From positions 27,858,989 to 27,922,988 of the forward strand of contig NC_135214.1 of the NCBI RefSeq assembly GCF_052324685.1: 64,000 nucleotides of DNA, read 5' to 3'. The translations under genes and the position numbers were made by a program. This DNA comes from Brachyhypopomus gauderio. Its lineage: Eukaryota; Chordata; Actinopteri; Gymnotiformes; Hypopomidae. Below, piece after piece: positions 61,870-64,000 of the stretch. The notes under the pieces were generated by a model. The model was not told the DNA's origin. It searched no databases and saw only the letters and a list, made by a program, of their open reading frames with translations. Numbering within the stretch: the stretch's first letter is position 1; every line of letters starts with the position of its first letter.

Positions 61870-62384
61870 TGTAACGCCCGGGGCGTCATGGAGCTACAAG
61901 TTGCACGTATGTACTGAGTAGAGCAAGGTTTATTATTTATTAAGGCTGGGTCACGGTCCAGGGTCATTAAGCCAACACATCCATAAGAGAGAAACAAAAG
62001 GGGAACCAGGCAAACAGAATATTGGAACTGAAATAAACTTACATAAACCAGCAGGGATAACCAAGTTCAAACACCTGGGCTCGCCACTGACAGATTCAAT
62101 ACCTATCACCACAATCAATACAATAACCAGCCACGCACAAGACAAAGGAAGGAGTTTAAATAGACCAGACTAATAATGGAAATAAACTAGAAACAGGTGG
62201 GAATGGTAACAAGAAGGCAGAGTAACAAATAGGAAGGTGGGACAAACAGGCATGGAAAAACACTGGCACATGGAGGAACAAACAAATAAGGAAGCGCTAG
62301 GAAGGCTGGGCTTGGCCAAAGGGAACCAAACAACATGATTGACAGGAGGGGGCGGAGCTGGGCATGACGCCTATACATATTACA
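61870..62384 (-). mobile_element. Solo LTR, Ty3/Gypsy type (fossil)
   Basis: On the minus strand it runs from TGTAATATG to GCGTTACA (TG...CA), with a TATTTAAACTCC promoter-like box and AATAAACCTTG before the end, the layout of an LTR about 515 bp long. No internal part adjoins it. A clear target duplication was not seen, so age and limits are uncertain. Confidence 0.6.
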
Positions 62385-62433
62385 AAAACATCAATCATGA
62401 ATCAATCATTCTGTAATGACAAAATTGTATGTA

Positions 62434-62436
<3 letters not shown>

Positions 62437-62463
<27 letters not shown>
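62437..62463. repeat. (AAT)n microsatellite
   Basis: About nine AAT units. Confidence 0.9.
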
Positions 62464-62465
<2 letters not shown>

Positions 62466-63581
62466 GTTCATTGTAAGGCATTTTACATAATTTTTTATTT
62501 TTACATTTTCTTGTACTTGAACTAAAATTGAACTCGATAATTTACACCAGAAAAAAAAAACTTTAATGTGCAGTAAATGTGCCTCACTCCTTGCTTTTTT
62601 TTACATTTTGTACTTTTCTATCTGTGTATTCTGTGGAAGTTTCTTTGTTCTGGCCAGCAAAGTGTACAAAATGGCTACCCTGTGTAACGAATCACCTGTA
62701 CAACAGTCACCTTTACATTCACAGAAAACCATGTGATAATTATGGACAAGTTCGTTGACTAACTTGAATTCAGTGGTTTATAAAAGTATGGACTTAAGTT
62801 TAAACCAACTGGATAAAAAAATTTAATATCTTACAGTAAAAGTAAAAGCTCACCTTTCCCCTGTATGTGTGGATATTTACAAACACATAAAAAATGAAAC
62901 CTGGATCAGAATTCTTAGTGTTTAATATTTTTATTAAATCAATATGGACTTGGTATTTGTCAAAAAAAGGTGGACCTTACACAACGTGACCGACATATAA
63001 GATTTTAGAACATTCAATTCGTATCTAAGATAAAGTTATGTCTGAACCAGAAGATGGCGCTCTCTTCATAGTTCCTGTTTGAAGTCTACAGTATCTTTGC
63101 TGCAGCAGCAGCAGCGAGAAAGTAACGGTAATCCAAATTATATTTCAGCCGGGTAGTCACAGCCTTTATGAAGAGGGTTTATGGGGACACTCTAAATTCT
63201 GGAACTAACAAAATTATAAAGTAACAGAAATTCCTCAGTAATGTTTAGGATAGACATTTAAAGTTTTAGGAATGCTAGAATTATTCAAATGAAGACCAGA
63301 ATAAATTTTTTAGCAATCCAGACTTCAGCAAGTTTTTCTGTAAATCGTACATTATTGTAGCTAAACATTTTATTCTCTTTATACATTTTTGCATCTTATT
63401 TCGTCTATAAAATGAATCTGAAAATTGTTTGTTACTTACTGTTGTTCACATTTTCACCACAAATATTGAATTTTCACAGGAATACTTCATCACACTACAT
63501 AACTCTGATTATTTATACAATACTGACAGTGTTTACATGTGCTATTCATAATGAAGGTATACATGTGTCATACATACATGT

Positions 63582-63583
<2 letters not shown>

Positions 63584-63670
<87 letters not shown>
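63584..63670. repeat. (TA)n microsatellite
   Basis: More than 40 TA units. A 150-codon Tyr-Ile open frame that spans it (63412-63864) is not a gene. Confidence 0.95.
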
Positions 63671-63671
<1 letters not shown>

Positions 63672-64000
63672 CAATTTTTCATCAGAGCCAACAATTATTA
63701 CTGTATTTTGTCTAAAAAAGTCTCATTTACACTGTGTCACTAGGGTCAACTTTGTTTATTTTTTTAATGCACCCACCCGTGAAGAAATGAATGTGCATCT
63801 GGCCAGACCCAATTTAACTAATAAAACCAAACCCAAACCAAAATCACAGTGTGGGACTTCATAAAACACAAATATTTCTATATCCCATTTTCCTCAGTTG
63901 TTTATTAAGCCATCCAGCCTTATTCCTAGTTTTCCAGTCCACACATAAACCTGATGTATTGTCCTGTGACAACCATTTTTCTGTGATTTGCTTTTGGGTT

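Larger units (their letters stand above)
58325..64000. other. plpp1 3' UTR and downstream intergenic sequence
   Basis: The likely plpp1 3' UTR runs to AATAAA at 59479-59484 and includes a G/C-run MITE (58607-58780). Beyond it are two Tc1 relics, a TG microsatellite, a solo LTR (61870-62384), an AAT microsatellite (62437-62463) and a long TA tract (63584-63670). In 62500-63580 and after 63670 I see nothing that can be supported. Confidence 0.5.

Noticed and set aside
62990-63130. AAGATGGCGCTC and a CAG repeat as a promoter and first exon of a further gene
   Set aside because: The frame stops after four codons and there is no other support within the window.
63412-63864. 150-codon open frame
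   Set aside because: It is mostly a TA microsatellite read as Tyr-Ile, and the flanks look non-coding.

Overview
The window is a piece of a teleost fish nuclear genome. The sequence is AT-rich. Genes are split by GT/AG introns, and eight vertebrate-type protein-coding genes can be read exon by exon. The space between and inside them is full of fish-type repeats: Tc1/mariner, hAT and their short derivatives, L2/Rex1-like LINEs, a Penelope-like element, Ty3/Gypsy fossils, and long CA, CT and TA microsatellites. No bacterial features, CRISPR array or convincing tRNA/rRNA gene was seen. The species cannot be named from the sequence alone.

Layout. 1-246 (minus): N-terminus of shld3 (shieldin), cut by the window edge. 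704-6134 (plus): srp19, head to head with shld3 across 457 bp, five coding exons; its first intron carries a complete Tc1-like element and a complete-ended hAT relic. 6.4-21 kb: mostly non-genic, with LINE relics and an old DNA transposon; it holds one microprotein gene of the FAM240 family (9930-10599, minus). 21147-23846 (plus): lrrc2, nine coding exons. 26055-34793 (minus): mfsd14b-like 12-TM transporter, twelve exons. 35-42.8 kb: repeats, including a G/C-run hAT MITE and the second copy of a fold-back hAT MITE. 43424-45630 (plus): spindlin, five coding exons, with an NRF1-type site upstream. 47476-51110 (plus): a chondroitin GalNAc-transferase paralogue with altered catalytic motifs and a Tc1 in an intron. 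51.5-52.2 kb: Penelope-like relic with a GIY-YIG region. 52735-58324 (plus): plpp1, six exons. 58.4-64 kb: a G/C-run MITE in the likely plpp1 3' UTR, two Tc1 relics, a solo LTR and microsatellites.

The genes do not form one pathway: DNA repair (SHLD3), protein targeting (SRP19), solute transport (MFSD14B), chromatin reading (spindlin), glycosaminoglycan synthesis (CSGALNACT) and lipid phosphate signalling (PLPP1). They look like a conserved syntenic neighbourhood. From general knowledge, human orthologues lie on 3p21 (LRRC2, FAM240A), 5q (SHLD3, SRP19, PLPP1) and 9q (MFSD14B, SPIN1).

The observations most worth following up are: (a) the CSGALNACT paralogue, where DVD reads DVH and GWGGED reads SRGRED although the rest of the gene looks intact; (b) a 34-bp tandem repeat that forms the whole 3' splice-site region of spindlin coding exon 4 and creates two decoy acceptors; (c) a 23-bp duplication of the plpp1 exon 5 splice donor.
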